NCBI GenBank assembly: GCA_963715485.1
Contig: OY970244.1
Coordinates: forward strand, 124,001 to 188,000
Length of the DNA stretch: 64,000 nucleotides
From: SG8-30 sp963715485
GTDB lineage: Bacteria > Pseudomonadota > Gammaproteobacteria > Steroidobacterales > Steroidobacteraceae
Reading direction: 5' to 3'
Below the pieces are notes generated by a model. That model saw nothing but the letters and a program-made list of their open reading frames with translations. It did not search any database and was not told where the DNA came from. A program made the position numbers and the translations under genes. This document shows positions 49,291 to 60,812 of the stretch, piece by piece. The stretch's first letter is position 1, and each line of letters opens with the position of its first letter.

Positions 49291-49713
49291 ATGCAGGGCA
49301 GGCGTTACTACTCGGTCCCGGCGTTCGCGGTGTCCTCGTTCTTCGGCGGTCCACTGTCGGCGGTGGCCTTTGCGGCCATCGAGGCGCACGCCCTCGGTCG
49401 CCTGCAGCGCGACCTGCCGTGGCTGGCGCTCGGCCTCGTCGCCGTCCTGGCGGCCTCGCTGCTGGCCGCGAACTGGGGCCTGCTCGACCTTGCGCTGCGC
49501 GACCTCGGCACGCGCGCCGTCCCCACCTGGGAGCACGTGGCCTATCGACTCGTGGCCGTCGGGTATTTCCTTGCCTACTGGTGGCTTCACCGCGACCAGC
49601 GGCGCGAACTGGCCGACGCTGGCATCCCGCCGGTTCCGGGCTATGCCGCCGGGCTCGTGGCGCTGCTGATCGGGCTGGTCGCCGGCACGGTCCTGCTGCT
49701 GCTGCTGAGGTAA
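49291..49713 (+). CDS. Hypothetical membrane protein
   Basis: 140 residues with about three membrane helices (SVPAFAVSSFFGGPLSAVAF; LPWLALGLVAVLAASLLAA; YAAGLVALLIGLVAGTVLLL). I do not recognise the family. Start ATG 49291 has AGGAAGG upstream; an ATG at 49249 is in frame but lacks one. It ends four bases before the long palindrome at 49717. Confidence 0.55.
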   Translation: MQGRRYYSVPAFAVSSFFGGPLSAVAFAAIEAHALGRLQRDLPWLALGLVAVLAASLLAANWGLLDLALRDLGTRAVPTWEHVAYRLVAVGYFLAYWWLHRDQRRELADAGIPPVPGYAAGLVALLIGLVAGTVLLLLLR

Positions 49714-49716
49714 AAC

Positions 49717-49785
49717 AGGGTCCGCAACCCTTTTCGAGAGACACGCGCCCCGGGCGCGTGTCTCTCGAAAAGGGTTGCGGACCCT
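49717..49785. repeat. Near-perfect 69-nt palindrome, copy 1 of an element flanking the atp operon
   Basis: Bases 49717-49750 pair without a mismatch with 49752-49785: a 34-bp stem with a one-base centre. The outer 18 bases, AGGGTCCGCAACCCTTTT, recur in the palindrome at 57004. A T5 tail follows on the plus side. It sits between the membrane-protein stop (49713) and the atpC stop (49802), so it could end both transcripts. Its length and perfection exceed normal terminators and suggest a REP-like mobile or repeated element. Confidence 0.85.
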
Positions 49786-49801
49786 TTTTCCTTTTTCGGG
49801 G

Positions 49802-50224
49802 TCAGCGGCGGGTCTTGCGCAGCTTCTGGATCGCCTGCAGCTGGGCCGAGATGGCAGCCAGCTCCGCCTCGGCGGTGGCGATTTCCTGCTTCTCCTTGCG
49901 CGCCGCGATGGCCGCCTCGGCGGCCTTCTTGGCCTCGAGCACCTTGGCCTCGTCGAGGTCGGCGGCCCTGATGGCCGTGTCCGAGAGGACGTTGATGTGG
50001 TGGGGCTGCACCTCGAGGAAGCCGCCCTGGACGAAGACCATTTCCTCCTCGTCCTTGCCCGGCACCTTGATGCGCACCGTGCCCGCGTTGATCTGCGTGA
50101 TCAGCGGCGCGTGGCGCGGGTAGATGCCGAGCTCGCCCATGATGCCCGGGAGCACCACGAACTCGGCCTCGCCCGAGTAGATGGACGCCTCCGCGCTGAC
50201 GACATCGATGCGCATGGTAGCCAT
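49802..50224 (-). CDS. atpC: F-type ATP synthase epsilon subunit
   Basis: 140 residues. MRIDVVSAEASIYSGEAEFV, PGIMGELGIYPRHAPLIT and the carboxy-terminal helical hairpin are characteristic. It couples the central stalk to the c-ring and inhibits hydrolysis. Last gene of the operon; ATG 50224 or the in-frame ATG at 50215. Confidence 0.95.
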   Translation of the reverse strand: MATMRIDVVSAEASIYSGEAEFVVLPGIMGELGIYPRHAPLITQINAGTVRIKVPGKDEEEMVFVQGGFLEVQPHHINVLSDTAIRAADLDEAKVLEAKKAAEAAIAARKEKQEIATAEAELAAISAQLQAIQKLRKTRR

Positions 50225-50239
50225 TCTTCCGCCTTTCCC

Positions 50240-51667
<1,428 letters not shown>

Positions 51668-51737
51668 GACGTTTGCCTGATCTTCTGTAGCGTGAATTCG
51701 TTAAGCGTTAACCGGGCCGGCCCCTGCGCCGCCGTCC

Positions 51738-52634
51738 TCAGACGGCCGCCGCGCCGCCGACGATCTCGGACAGCTCCTTGGTGATGCCGGCCTGCCGGTT
51801 CTTGTTGTAGATGAGCTGCAGCTCCTCGATGATCGTCTCCGCGTTGTCCGAGGCGGCCTTCATGGCCACCATGCGCGCGGACTGCTCGCAGGCGATGTTG
51901 TCGGCCGCGGCCTGGAAGACGACGGTGTCGATGTAGCGCACCAGCAGCTCGTCGAGGACCGTCTTGGCATCGGGCTCGTACAGGTAGTCCCAGTTGCCCG
52001 AGCCCACCTCGTCGTCCTTGCCCAGCTGCTCGCCCTCCGGCGTGCTCCAGTCGAGCGGCACCGGGACGATCGTTCCCTGGATCGGCTCCTGCCTCATGGT
52101 GTTGATGAAGCGGTTGCTGAAGACGTGCACCTCGTCGATGCGCCCTTCCAGGTAGCCATCCACCAGCATCTTGACCGGTCCGATCAGTCGTTCCAGCGAC
52201 GGGCGATCGCCGTAGTTGACGACCTGCGAGACGATCTTTCCGCCCATGCGGTTGACGAAGCCGAAGCCCTTGTTGCCGATGGTGCAGTACTCCGCCTCGA
52301 CGCCCTTGGCGATCCATGCCTTCTGCTGTGCGAGGACGAGCCGCAGCAGGTTGGTGTTGAGGCCGCCGCAAAGGCCCTTGTCCGTCGTGATGACCACGAC
52401 CCCGACGCGCTTGACCGTGTCGCGGCGCGTGAGCAGCGGGTGCCTGTACTCCGCGTTGGCCTGCGCCGCGTGGATCATGATCGACAACAGGCGCTGGGCA
52501 TACGGCCGGCCAGCGCGCATGCGCTCCTGCGCCTTCTTCATCTTGGAAGCGGCGACCATCTCCATCGCCTTGGTGATCTTGCGCGTGTTCTGCACGCTCT
52601 TGATCTTGAGGCGGATTTCCTTGGTTCCTGGCAT
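51738..52634 (-). CDS. atpG: F-type ATP synthase gamma subunit
   Basis: 298 residues. The start KEIRLKIKSVQNTRKITKAM, middle ITTDKGLCGGLNTN, and end MKAASDNAETIIEELQLIYN are the conserved ends of the rotor shaft coiled coil. Slightly longer than E. coli gamma because of a loop around 190-210 (DWSTPEGEQLGKDDEVGSG). Intact. Confidence 0.97.
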   Translation of the reverse strand: MPGTKEIRLKIKSVQNTRKITKAMEMVAASKMKKAQERMRAGRPYAQRLLSIMIHAAQANAEYRHPLLTRRDTVKRVGVVVITTDKGLCGGLNTNLLRLVLAQQKAWIAKGVEAEYCTIGNKGFGFVNRMGGKIVSQVVNYGDRPSLERLIGPVKMLVDGYLEGRIDEVHVFSNRFINTMRQEPIQGTIVPVPLDWSTPEGEQLGKDDEVGSGNWDYLYEPDAKTVLDELLVRYIDTVVFQAAADNIACEQSARMVAMKAASDNAETIIEELQLIYNKNRQAGITKELSEIVGGAAAV

Positions 52635-52653
52635 ATCGGCTCCCGGCCGCGGC

Positions 52654-54195
52654 TCAGTACGCGCCGTTCTTCTTGAAGTCCTCGATCGCCGCCGCGAGCG
52701 CCTTCTCGTCGTCCGCGGTCAGGTCCTTGGTCTCCTCGATCTTCTCGAACACGGCCTTGTGCTGGGTCTTGACCCACTGCCGCATGGCGGTCTCGCAGGC
52801 CAGCGCCTTGTTCACCTCGACATCGTCGAAGTAGCCCTTGTTCACGGCGAACAGCGTGATCGCCTGCTCGGCGACCGAGATCGGCGAGTACTGCGGCTGC
52901 TTCATCAGTTCGGTGACCAGCTTGCCCCGGTCCAGCTGCTTGCGCGTGGCCTCGTCCAGGTCGGAGGCGAACTGCGCGAACGCCGCCAGCTCGCGGTACT
53001 GCGCCAGCGCCAGTCGCACGCCGCCGCCGAGCTTCTTGATGATCTTGGTCTGCGCCGCGCCACCCACGCGCGACACGGAGACGCCGGCGTTGATGGCCGG
53101 GCGGATGCCGGCGTTGAACAGGTCGGTCTCCAGGAAAATCTGGCCGTCGGTGATCGAGATGACGTTGGTCGGCACGAACGCGGACACGTCGCCAGCCTGG
53201 GTCTCGATGATCGGCAGCGCGGTCAGCGAGCCGGTCTTGCCCTTGACCGCGCCCTTGGTGAAGCGCTCGACGTATTCCTCGTTGACGCGCGCGGCGCGCT
53301 CCAGCAGGCGCGAGTGCAGGTAGAACACGTCGCCCGGGTAGGCCTCGCGGCCCGGCGGGCGGCGCAGCAGCAACGACACCTGGCGGTAGGCCCAGGCCTG
53401 CTTGGTCAGGTCGTCATAGACGATCAGCGCGTCCTGCCCTCGGTCGCGGAAGTATTCGCCCATCGTGCAGCCGGAGTAGGGGGCGATGTACTGCATCGCG
53501 GCCGACTCGGACGCCGAGGCCGCGACGACGATGGTGTACTCCATCGCGCCGAATTCCTCGAGCTTGCGCACCACGTTCGCGATCGTCGAGGCCTTCTGGC
53601 CGACGGCGACGTAGATGCAGATCAGGTCCTTGCCCTTCTGGTTGATGATCGTGTCCACCGCGACCGCGGTCTTGCCGGTCTGGCGGTCGCCGATGATCAA
53701 CTCGCGCTGGCCGCGGCCGACCGGCACCATCGAGTCGATGGCCTTGAGGCCGGTCTGCACGGGCTGGCTGACGGACTTGCGCCAGATGACGCCCGGGGCG
53801 ACCTTCTCGATGACGTCCCGTTCCCTGGCCTCGACCGGACCCTTGCCGTCGATCGGCTGGCCGAGCGAGTTGACGACGCGGCCGATCAGCTCCGGGCCGA
53901 CCGGCACGTCGAGGATGCGGCGGGTGCACTTGACCGTGTCGCCCTCGGTGATGTGCTCGAAGTCGCCCAGGATCACCGCGCCGACCGAGTCGCGCTCGAG
54001 GTTCAGCGCGAGGCCGAAGGTGTCCTTCGGGAACTCGAGCATCTCGCCCTGCATCACGTCCCGGAGGCCATGGATGCGGCAGATGCCGTCGCTGACGCTG
54101 ACCACGGTACCGACGTTGCGCGCCTCGGTGCCCGCCTGGAAGTCCTCGATCCGGGCCTTGATCAGTTCGCTGATTTCGGAAGCCTTGATGGACAT
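52654..54195 (-). CDS. atpA: F-type ATP synthase alpha subunit
   Basis: 513 residues, the E. coli length. P-loop GDRQTGKTAVAVDTIINQ at about 169, AIDSMVPVGRGQRELI, and PAINAGVSVSRVGGAAQ with the conserved VSRVGG. Non-catalytic nucleotide-binding partner of beta. 14 bp after atpH. Confidence 0.98.
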   Translation of the reverse strand: MSIKASEISELIKARIEDFQAGTEARNVGTVVSVSDGICRIHGLRDVMQGEMLEFPKDTFGLALNLERDSVGAVILGDFEHITEGDTVKCTRRILDVPVGPELIGRVVNSLGQPIDGKGPVEARERDVIEKVAPGVIWRKSVSQPVQTGLKAIDSMVPVGRGQRELIIGDRQTGKTAVAVDTIINQKGKDLICIYVAVGQKASTIANVVRKLEEFGAMEYTIVVAASASESAAMQYIAPYSGCTMGEYFRDRGQDALIVYDDLTKQAWAYRQVSLLLRRPPGREAYPGDVFYLHSRLLERAARVNEEYVERFTKGAVKGKTGSLTALPIIETQAGDVSAFVPTNVISITDGQIFLETDLFNAGIRPAINAGVSVSRVGGAAQTKIIKKLGGGVRLALAQYRELAAFAQFASDLDEATRKQLDRGKLVTELMKQPQYSPISVAEQAITLFAVNKGYFDDVEVNKALACETAMRQWVKTQHKAVFEKIEETKDLTADDEKALAAAIEDFKKNGAY

Positions 54196-54209
54196 TGACC
54201 TTTATCCTC

Positions 54210-54740
54210 TTAAGCGTTCATCTCCGACGCCAGCCGCTCGAGGCGGCCCTTGAGCGACCCGTCGATGACGAGGTCGCCGGCGCGGACGATCGCACCCCCG
54301 ATCAGGGAGGCGTCTGTACGGGTGTGCATGCGGATCTCCCGGCCGAGCCTGGCGCGCAGGGCCCTGGCGAGCCGCGCCTGCTGCCCCTCGTCGAGATCCA
54401 TCGCGGAGACGATCTCCACGTCGGCCACCTGCTCCGCCTCGCGACGCAATACCTCGTACTGCGCAGCGATCTCGGGCAGGTAGGCCAGGCGGCCATTCTC
54501 GGCCAGCAGGTCGACGAAGTTGCGTACCGGGCCGGCGGCCCCGGCTGCCTCGGCGATCAGGCCCGTGACCGCCGCGGTCGGGACCTGGGGGTTCGACAGC
54601 AGCGGCTCGACGCGCGGGTCGGAGGCGACCTGCGCGGCCGCAGCCAGCGCCGCCGACCAGTCGGCGAGCGCGCCCTGCGCGTTCGCGTAGTCGAACGCGG
54701 CGCGGGCATAGGGCCGTGCAATGGTGGCCTTCTCAGCCAT
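54210..54740 (-). CDS. atpH: F-type ATP synthase delta subunit
   Basis: 176 residues. ARPYARAAFDYA at the start, VRNFVDLLAENGRLAYLPEI in the middle and GAIVRAGDLVIDGSLKGRLERL at the end match OSCP/delta, which joins F1 to the b stalk. Four bases separate it from atpF. Confidence 0.95.
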   Translation of the reverse strand: MAEKATIARPYARAAFDYANAQGALADWSAALAAAAQVASDPRVEPLLSNPQVPTAAVTGLIAEAAGAAGPVRNFVDLLAENGRLAYLPEIAAQYEVLRREAEQVADVEIVSAMDLDEGQQARLARALRARLGREIRMHTRTDASLIGGAIVRAGDLVIDGSLKGRLERLASEMNA

Positions 54741-54743
54741 GTC

Positions 54744-55229
54744 TCACCCCTTGCTGCGCTCGATCTCGGCGGCCAGCTGCTCGAGCAGGTCGGCATGCGC
54801 CTTGGCGTCCACCTCTCGCCCGAGCAACCGCTCGGCGCCTGCGACGGCCAGCTGCCCGACCTCGCGGCGCAGCTGGTCGCGGGCCTTGGTGCGCTCGCCG
54901 GCCACGTCTGCACGGGCCGCGGCGACCAGGCGCTCGCCCTCGGCGATGGCGGCGTGCTTGGCCTCGTCCATCACCTCGGTCGAACGCTTGTGCGCCTGCT
55001 CCAGGACCTGGGCGGCCTTGTCACGGGCCTCGCGCACGGCCTCGTCGGCCCTGCCGCGGGCCTCCTCGAGGTCCTTCTGGCCGCGGTCGGCCGCGGCGAG
55101 GCCGTCGGCGATCTTCTTCTGCCGCTGCTCGATGGCACCCAGCAATGGCGGCCAGATGAACTTCCAGGTGAACCAGACGAGGATCAGGAAGCCCAGCACC
55201 TGGCCGATGAGGGTCGCGTTGATATCCAT
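54744..55229 (-). CDS. atpF: F-type ATP synthase b subunit
   Basis: 161 residues. An amino-terminal membrane helix (NATLIGQVLGFLILVWFTWKF) followed by a long charged helix rich in Ala, Glu, Arg and Lys, ending AHADLLEQLAAEIERSKG. Forms the peripheral stalk dimer. Confidence 0.95.
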   Translation of the reverse strand: MDINATLIGQVLGFLILVWFTWKFIWPPLLGAIEQRQKKIADGLAAADRGQKDLEEARGRADEAVREARDKAAQVLEQAHKRSTEVMDEAKHAAIAEGERLVAAARADVAGERTKARDQLRREVGQLAVAGAERLLGREVDAKAHADLLEQLAAEIERSKG

Positions 55230-55267
55230 GGCGACGTCCCCCGGACGTGCTTGAGTTCAGTACGGGC

Positions 55268-55534
55268 TCAGCCTTCGAGGCGTGCGAGCAGCGGGTTGGC
55301 GAACGCGAAGAACATCGCGATGGCCACGCCGATCAGGAACGCCGCGTCGATCAGGCCGGCGAGCAGGAACATGCGGCCCTGCAGCGTCGGGATGAGCTCC
55401 GGCTGGCGGGCGGCGGCTTCGAGGAACTTCGAGCCCATGATGCCGATGCCGATGCAGGCGCCGATGGCGCCGAGGCCGATGATGATGCCGAGGCCCAGTG
55501 CGGTGTAGGCCTGAACCAACGCAATGTATTCCAT
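55268..55534 (-). CDS. atpE: F-type ATP synthase c subunit, proton-type site
   Basis: 88 residues, two helices. The ion carboxylate is Asp63 in LLAGLIDAAFLIGVAIAMFF; the polar loop is RQPE. The helix-one position that holds Gln in sodium rings is not Gln, and no Tyr lies five residues after Asp63, so protons are the likely ion. This contrasts with subunit K of the V-ATPase at 27279. Confidence 0.96.
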   Translation of the reverse strand: MEYIALVQAYTALGLGIIIGLGAIGACIGIGIMGSKFLEAAARQPELIPTLQGRMFLLAGLIDAAFLIGVAIAMFFAFANPLLARLEG

Positions 55535-55567
55535 CGAGAGTCTCCCAGGTCAGCGTCGAGTTGAAGG

Positions 55568-56386
55568 TCAGTGGTGTTCCTGCGCCATCGAGATGTACAC
55601 GACGGTCAGCACCATGAAGATGAAGGCTTGCAGCAGGATGATCAGCACGTGGAAGATCGCCCAGGCCGCGGTCAGCAGCACCTGGCCGATGAAGCCCACG
55701 GCGAAGCCGAAGATGTTGCCGTCGTGCAGCGCGCCGGCCCAGGCGAACCCGAGCAGTGCGATCAGCATGAACACGAGCTCGCCGGCGTACATGTTGCCGA
55801 ACAGTCGCATGGCCAGCGACACCGGCTTCGACAGCAGCTCGACCACGTTCAGCGCGAAGTTCGGTACCCACAGCAGCGGGTGGTTGCCGAAGGGGGCGCC
55901 GAACAGCTCGTGCATGTAGCCGCCCGCACCCTTGGCCTTGAAGCTGTAGACGATGACCAGCACCAGCACCGTCAGCGACATCGCGAAGGTGGTGTTGGCA
56001 TCGGCGGTCGGCAGCACGCGCCAGTAATGTGCGCCGGCCGAGCCGGCGACCATGCCGGGAATGTCGATCGGGATCAGGTCCATCGTGTTCATGAAGATCA
56101 CGAGCACGAAGATGGTCAGCGACAGCGGCGCGAGGAAGCTGCGGTCGCCGTGGAAGACTTCCTTGATCTGGCCGTCCACGAACTCGACCACGAGTTCTAT
56201 GAACGCCTGGAACTTGCCCGGGACGCCGGTCGTCGCCTTGCGCGCCGCGGACCAGAAGATCCACAGGAAGATCAGCCCGAGGATCGCCGTCATGACCAGC
56301 GTGTCGACGTGCAGCGACCAGAAGCCCTCGCCGACCTTGAGGTGCGTCAGGTGATGCGGAATGTATTCGGTACTCGATCCGGCCAT
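55568..56386 (-). CDS. atpB: F-type ATP synthase a subunit
   Basis: 272 residues, about six helices. SLAMRLFGNMYAGELVFMLI contains the essential stator Arg facing the c-ring, and GQVLLTAAWAIFHVLIILLQ the later helix with conserved Gln. FVLVIFMNTMDLIPID is also typical. Forms the proton half-channels. Confidence 0.97.
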   Translation of the reverse strand: MAGSSTEYIPHHLTHLKVGEGFWSLHVDTLVMTAILGLIFLWIFWSAARKATTGVPGKFQAFIELVVEFVDGQIKEVFHGDRSFLAPLSLTIFVLVIFMNTMDLIPIDIPGMVAGSAGAHYWRVLPTADANTTFAMSLTVLVLVIVYSFKAKGAGGYMHELFGAPFGNHPLLWVPNFALNVVELLSKPVSLAMRLFGNMYAGELVFMLIALLGFAWAGALHDGNIFGFAVGFIGQVLLTAAWAIFHVLIILLQAFIFMVLTVVYISMAQEHH

Positions 56387-56437
56387 TTCTTGTTCAGTCC
56401 CGAGCCCCCAACGGGGTCCAAGCCTCCCAGTGTTCCC

Positions 56438-56830
56438 TCATCGCCTCGGCAAGGGCAGCCGCGGGGCCGCCCAGTAGCCGGCGAAGGTCGCCACGTAGGC
56501 GACCAGCAACGCCAGCGGCACCACGCCTTCCGTCCCGAACGCGACGACCAGCAATGCGATCGACAGCGCCACCTTCAGGAACTGCCCGAGGTAGAAGCCC
56601 CAGGCGATCCGCGCGGCGCTCGCGCCCTCCGGGTAGCGGAAGACGGCCAGCAACATGAAGGCCGCAGCCGCTATCCCGATACCGCCACCCCAGAGCGCCG
56701 ACCGACTCGCCGCGGTGCCCCAACCGAGGGCCGCCACGGCTGCCACCCCGAGGGTGATCGCCACCTGGGCGAGCACCACTCGGAAGGCCGCCTTGCGCTC
56801 GGCCTGAACGCGGGTCAGGCGCAAGGTCAC
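56438..56830 (-). CDS. atpI: ATP synthase-associated protein AtpI
   Basis: About 130 residues with four hydrophobic helices (VVLAQVAITLGVAAVAALGW; LWGGGIGIAAAAFMLLAVF; FLKVALSIALLVVAF; VPLALLVAYVATFAGYWAA). AtpI helps assemble the c-ring or supply Mg2+. The start is uncertain: GTG at 56830 has GGGAG very close, TTG at 56842 is an alternative; upstream in-frame codons to 56995 lack AtpI character. First gene of the atp operon. Confidence 0.8.
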   Translation of the reverse strand: MTLRLTRVQAERKAAFRVVLAQVAITLGVAAVAALGWGTAASRSALWGGGIGIAAAAFMLLAVFRYPEGASAARIAWGFYLGQFLKVALSIALLVVAFGTEGVVPLALLVAYVATFAGYWAAPRLPLPRR

Positions 56831-57003
56831 GCTCCCAGGCAACAAAAAAGCCACTTCCGCGACGTACAAGGCGCCCGATAGTGGCGACGTATCTCTCTTT
56901 GTATGTCCCAGGCTACCCCGGGCCCTGCAAAGCCACCGTATGTTAGCGGCCTTTTTGCACTGCTTCAACGCCGCCGGAAACCGTGATTTCCACAAGCCGG
57001 AAC

Positions 57004-57046
57004 AGGGTCCGCAACCCTTTTCGGGTGAAAAAGGGTTGCGGACCCT
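57004..57046. repeat. Palindrome, copy 2 of the element flanking the atp operon
   Basis: AGGGTCCGCAACCCTTTT (57004-57021) pairs perfectly with 57029-57046 around the loop CGGGTGA, followed by T5 on the plus side. The 18-base arm is identical to the outer arm of the 49717 palindrome. It lies between atpI and the parB stop (57050-57052) and probably terminates parB transcripts. Only these two copies are seen in the window. Confidence 0.85.
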
Positions 57047-57049
57047 TTT

Positions 57050-57964
57050 TCAGTTGATGTGGCCGAGGATGCCGTCCAGTTCGTCGAGGCTATGGTAGCT
57101 GATCACCAGCTTGCCCTTGCCCGAGGCGCCGTGGCGCAGTTCGACCCGGGCCCCGAGCTTCTCGGCGAGGTCGGTCTCGAGCCGGGTGATGTCCGGGTCC
57201 TTGCGCGGTGGCTCGGCCTCCCCGCCCGGGGCCGACGCCCTGACCAGGATCCGCCGGACCAGCGCCTCGGCCTCGCGCACCGACAGGCCCTTCTTGGCGA
57301 TCAGCCCGCCCACCTCGACCTGCTGCCGCCGCGCCGGCAGGCCCAGCAACGCGCGGGCGTGGCCCATTTCCAGCGACCGCTGCTCGACCAGCGCCTTCAC
57401 CTCGTCCGGAAGATCCAGCAATCTCAACAGGTTACTGACGGCCGCGCGGGACCGGCCGACCGCCTCGGCCGCTTCCTGGTGGGTCAGGTTGAATTCGGTG
57501 ATCAGGCGGTCGAGGGCACGGGCCTCCTCCAGCGGGTTCAGGTTCTCGCGCTGGATGTTCTCGATCAGCGACATGGCCACGGCCGCCTCGTCGGGCACGT
57601 GGCGGATCACCGCGGGGATGTCCGCGAGCCCGGCCATCTGGGCCGCCCGCCAGCGCCGCTCCCCGGCGATGATCTCGTAGCGCTGGGACGCACCGGCGGC
57701 CGGCGTGCCCACCGGGCGCACCACGATCGGCTGCACCACGCCCTGTGCCCTGATCGAATCGGCCAGTTCCGCGAGGGACTCCTCGCGCATGTCGAGGCGC
57801 GGCTGGTACTTGCCGCGCTCCAGCAGGTCCAGCGGCAGCTTCGCCAGCTCGTCGCCGCCGGCCGGCCCGCTCGCCGGGGCCTGCGCGGTAGCCGGCCGGG
57901 GCGTTGCCTGCCCCAGCAGCGCCTCGAGCCCGCGCCCGAGTCCCCGTTTCTTGTCAGCAGCCAT
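57050..57964 (-). CDS. parB: Chromosome-partitioning protein ParB
   Basis: 304 residues. LGRGLEALLGQ near the start (ParA-contact region), PLDLLERGKYQPRLDM, the CTP-binding GERRWRAAQMAG and ENIQRENLNPLEEA, and a helix-turn-helix (LTHQEAAEAVGRSRAAVSNLLRLL, in part). It binds parS sites and moves origins apart. ATG 57964 follows GGGGAC. Unlike the usual gidB-parA-parB-atp order, the gene upstream is a histidine kinase; parA is not in the window. Confidence 0.95.
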   Translation of the reverse strand: MAADKKRGLGRGLEALLGQATPRPATAQAPASGPAGGDELAKLPLDLLERGKYQPRLDMREESLAELADSIRAQGVVQPIVVRPVGTPAAGASQRYEIIAGERRWRAAQMAGLADIPAVIRHVPDEAAVAMSLIENIQRENLNPLEEARALDRLITEFNLTHQEAAEAVGRSRAAVSNLLRLLDLPDEVKALVEQRSLEMGHARALLGLPARRQQVEVGGLIAKKGLSVREAEALVRRILVRASAPGGEAEPPRKDPDITRLETDLAEKLGARVELRHGASGKGKLVISYHSLDELDGILGHIN

Positions 57965-58016
57965 GGACGTCCCCATGCGGTGAGGCGGGAAGTTTAGCCA
58001 CCGCAGCCGGGAATTA

Positions 58017-59423
58017 TCACGCCGGAATGACCAGGGAGGCGATGCAGCCGGGCCCATCGTCGCGGTTGGCGAGGCTCAGCGAGCCGCCATGGGCCTCGGC
58101 CACCTGGCGTGCGAGCACCAGCCCGATGCCGCTGCCGCCCGGCTTGGTGGTGAAGAAGGGCACGAACAGGTTGTCGGGGTTGGCAACGCCCGGTCCGCGG
58201 TCGCGGACCTCGAAGGCCACCTCCGCGCGCCGCCGCCTCGCCTCCAGCTCCACCGGCTGCCCGTCGCCGGCGGCCTCGACCGCGTTCTTCACCAGGTTGA
58301 TCAGCGCCTGCTCCAGCTGGTCTGGATCTGCCCTCACGGTCAGGCCCTGCGACGGAAAGGCCCGGACGGCTCCCGGCCGATGGATCGCGACCACGCGCTC
58401 GAAGAGAGCGGCCACGTCGCAGTCGCCGAGCACGGGATCGGGCATCCGCGCCAGCTCGCTGTAGCGGGACAGGAAACGGCGCAATGCCTCGGACCGCTCG
58501 GCCATCAGCGCCAGGCCCTGCGCCAGCTCCAGGCGTTCTTCCTGTTCCAGCGGACCCGCCGACAGCGCGTCACGACTCGTCTCGATGACGGACTTGATCG
58601 GCGCGAGCGAGTTGTTCAGCTCGTGCCAGATGACGCGGATCAGGCGGCGCCACGCGCGGCGTTCCTCCTCCCGCAGCGCCTGGCTGAGGTCGGTGACCAC
58701 GACCAGCCGGAACGCCCGGCCGCCCTCGCGGAAGCTGTCGCGCATCACCTGCCAGCGCCCGCCGCGGGCCGGGAAGACGTGCGACTCGGCGCGCAGGGCC
58801 GGCCCGTCCAGCAGGCCGGCCACGCCTGCTTCCTCTGCGCTGAGGCCGACCAGCGCGCCATGGTGCCGCTTGAGGAGCTCGCCCGCGGCGCGATTGGCGA
58901 GCCGGATGCGGTCCTCCTCGTCGAAGGCCAGCACGGCCACGTCGATCTCCGTCAGCACCTTGTTGAGCAGCGCCGAGGCTTCCAGCGCCTCGAAGCGTTG
59001 CGCGCGCAGGGTCGCCCCGAGGCGGTTGGCCTCCGCCACCACGTCGCCCAGCGCATCGCCCTTGCGAGGATGCCGGCCGCGGATGCCGAAGTCGCCGGCA
59101 CGCAAGGCCTCGAGGACGTTGGCGATCGAGCGCAGCGGCTCCACCGCCGCACGGTAGAGGGCGACGGCGAACCCGATCCATGCCCCCAGCACCACGAGCC
59201 CGAGCAATGTCAGCACGGAGCCCGGCAGCTCGAGTCGAGGCAACAGGACCAGCGCCAGCACGACCGCCGGTGCGCCGCCGGCCAGGGCGAGCAGGACGAT
59301 ACGTCGCTGGAACAGCATGCGCGACCGGCCCGTCACCGGCCTGGTGCGTAACGGTGCCCGGGTCGTCTTCGGCTGCGTGACGGTGCCGGAATCCGCGCCC
59401 TGGTCCAGCCGCGAGCCCGCCAC
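58017..59423 (-). CDS. NtrY-like sensor histidine kinase
   Basis: 468 residues from GTG 59423, which lies one base after the response-regulator stop (coupled translation); ATG 59318 is an alternative. Two membrane helices (RRIVLLALAGGAPAVVLALV; VLTLLGLVVLGAWIGFAVAL), a HAMP linker, a PAS region (EIDVAVLAFDEEDRIRLANR), HisKA with the phospho-His about residue 267 in RVIWHELNNSLAPIKS, and an ATPase domain (NLVKNAVEAA, DRGPGV, GGSGIGLVLARQ). It probably phosphorylates the adjacent sigma-54-type regulator. The signal is unknown, possibly the membrane stress or substrate handled by the ABC transporter upstream. Confidence 0.9.
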   Translation of the reverse strand: MAGSRLDQGADSGTVTQPKTTRAPLRTRPVTGRSRMLFQRRIVLLALAGGAPAVVLALVLLPRLELPGSVLTLLGLVVLGAWIGFAVALYRAAVEPLRSIANVLEALRAGDFGIRGRHPRKGDALGDVVAEANRLGATLRAQRFEALEASALLNKVLTEIDVAVLAFDEEDRIRLANRAAGELLKRHHGALVGLSAEEAGVAGLLDGPALRAESHVFPARGGRWQVMRDSFREGGRAFRLVVVTDLSQALREEERRAWRRLIRVIWHELNNSLAPIKSVIETSRDALSAGPLEQEERLELAQGLALMAERSEALRRFLSRYSELARMPDPVLGDCDVAALFERVVAIHRPGAVRAFPSQGLTVRADPDQLEQALINLVKNAVEAAGDGQPVELEARRRRAEVAFEVRDRGPGVANPDNLFVPFFTTKPGGSGIGLVLARQVAEAHGGSLSLANRDDGPGCIASLVIPA

Positions 59424-59424
59424 G

Positions 59425-60792
<1,368 letters not shown>

Positions 60793-60812
60793 GGCCCGAT
60801 CGTGACCCGCCG

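Noticed and set aside
57050..58016. parS site (TGTTTCACGTGAAACA-type) near parB
   Set aside because: No such 16-mer was seen while reading this region or elsewhere in the window.
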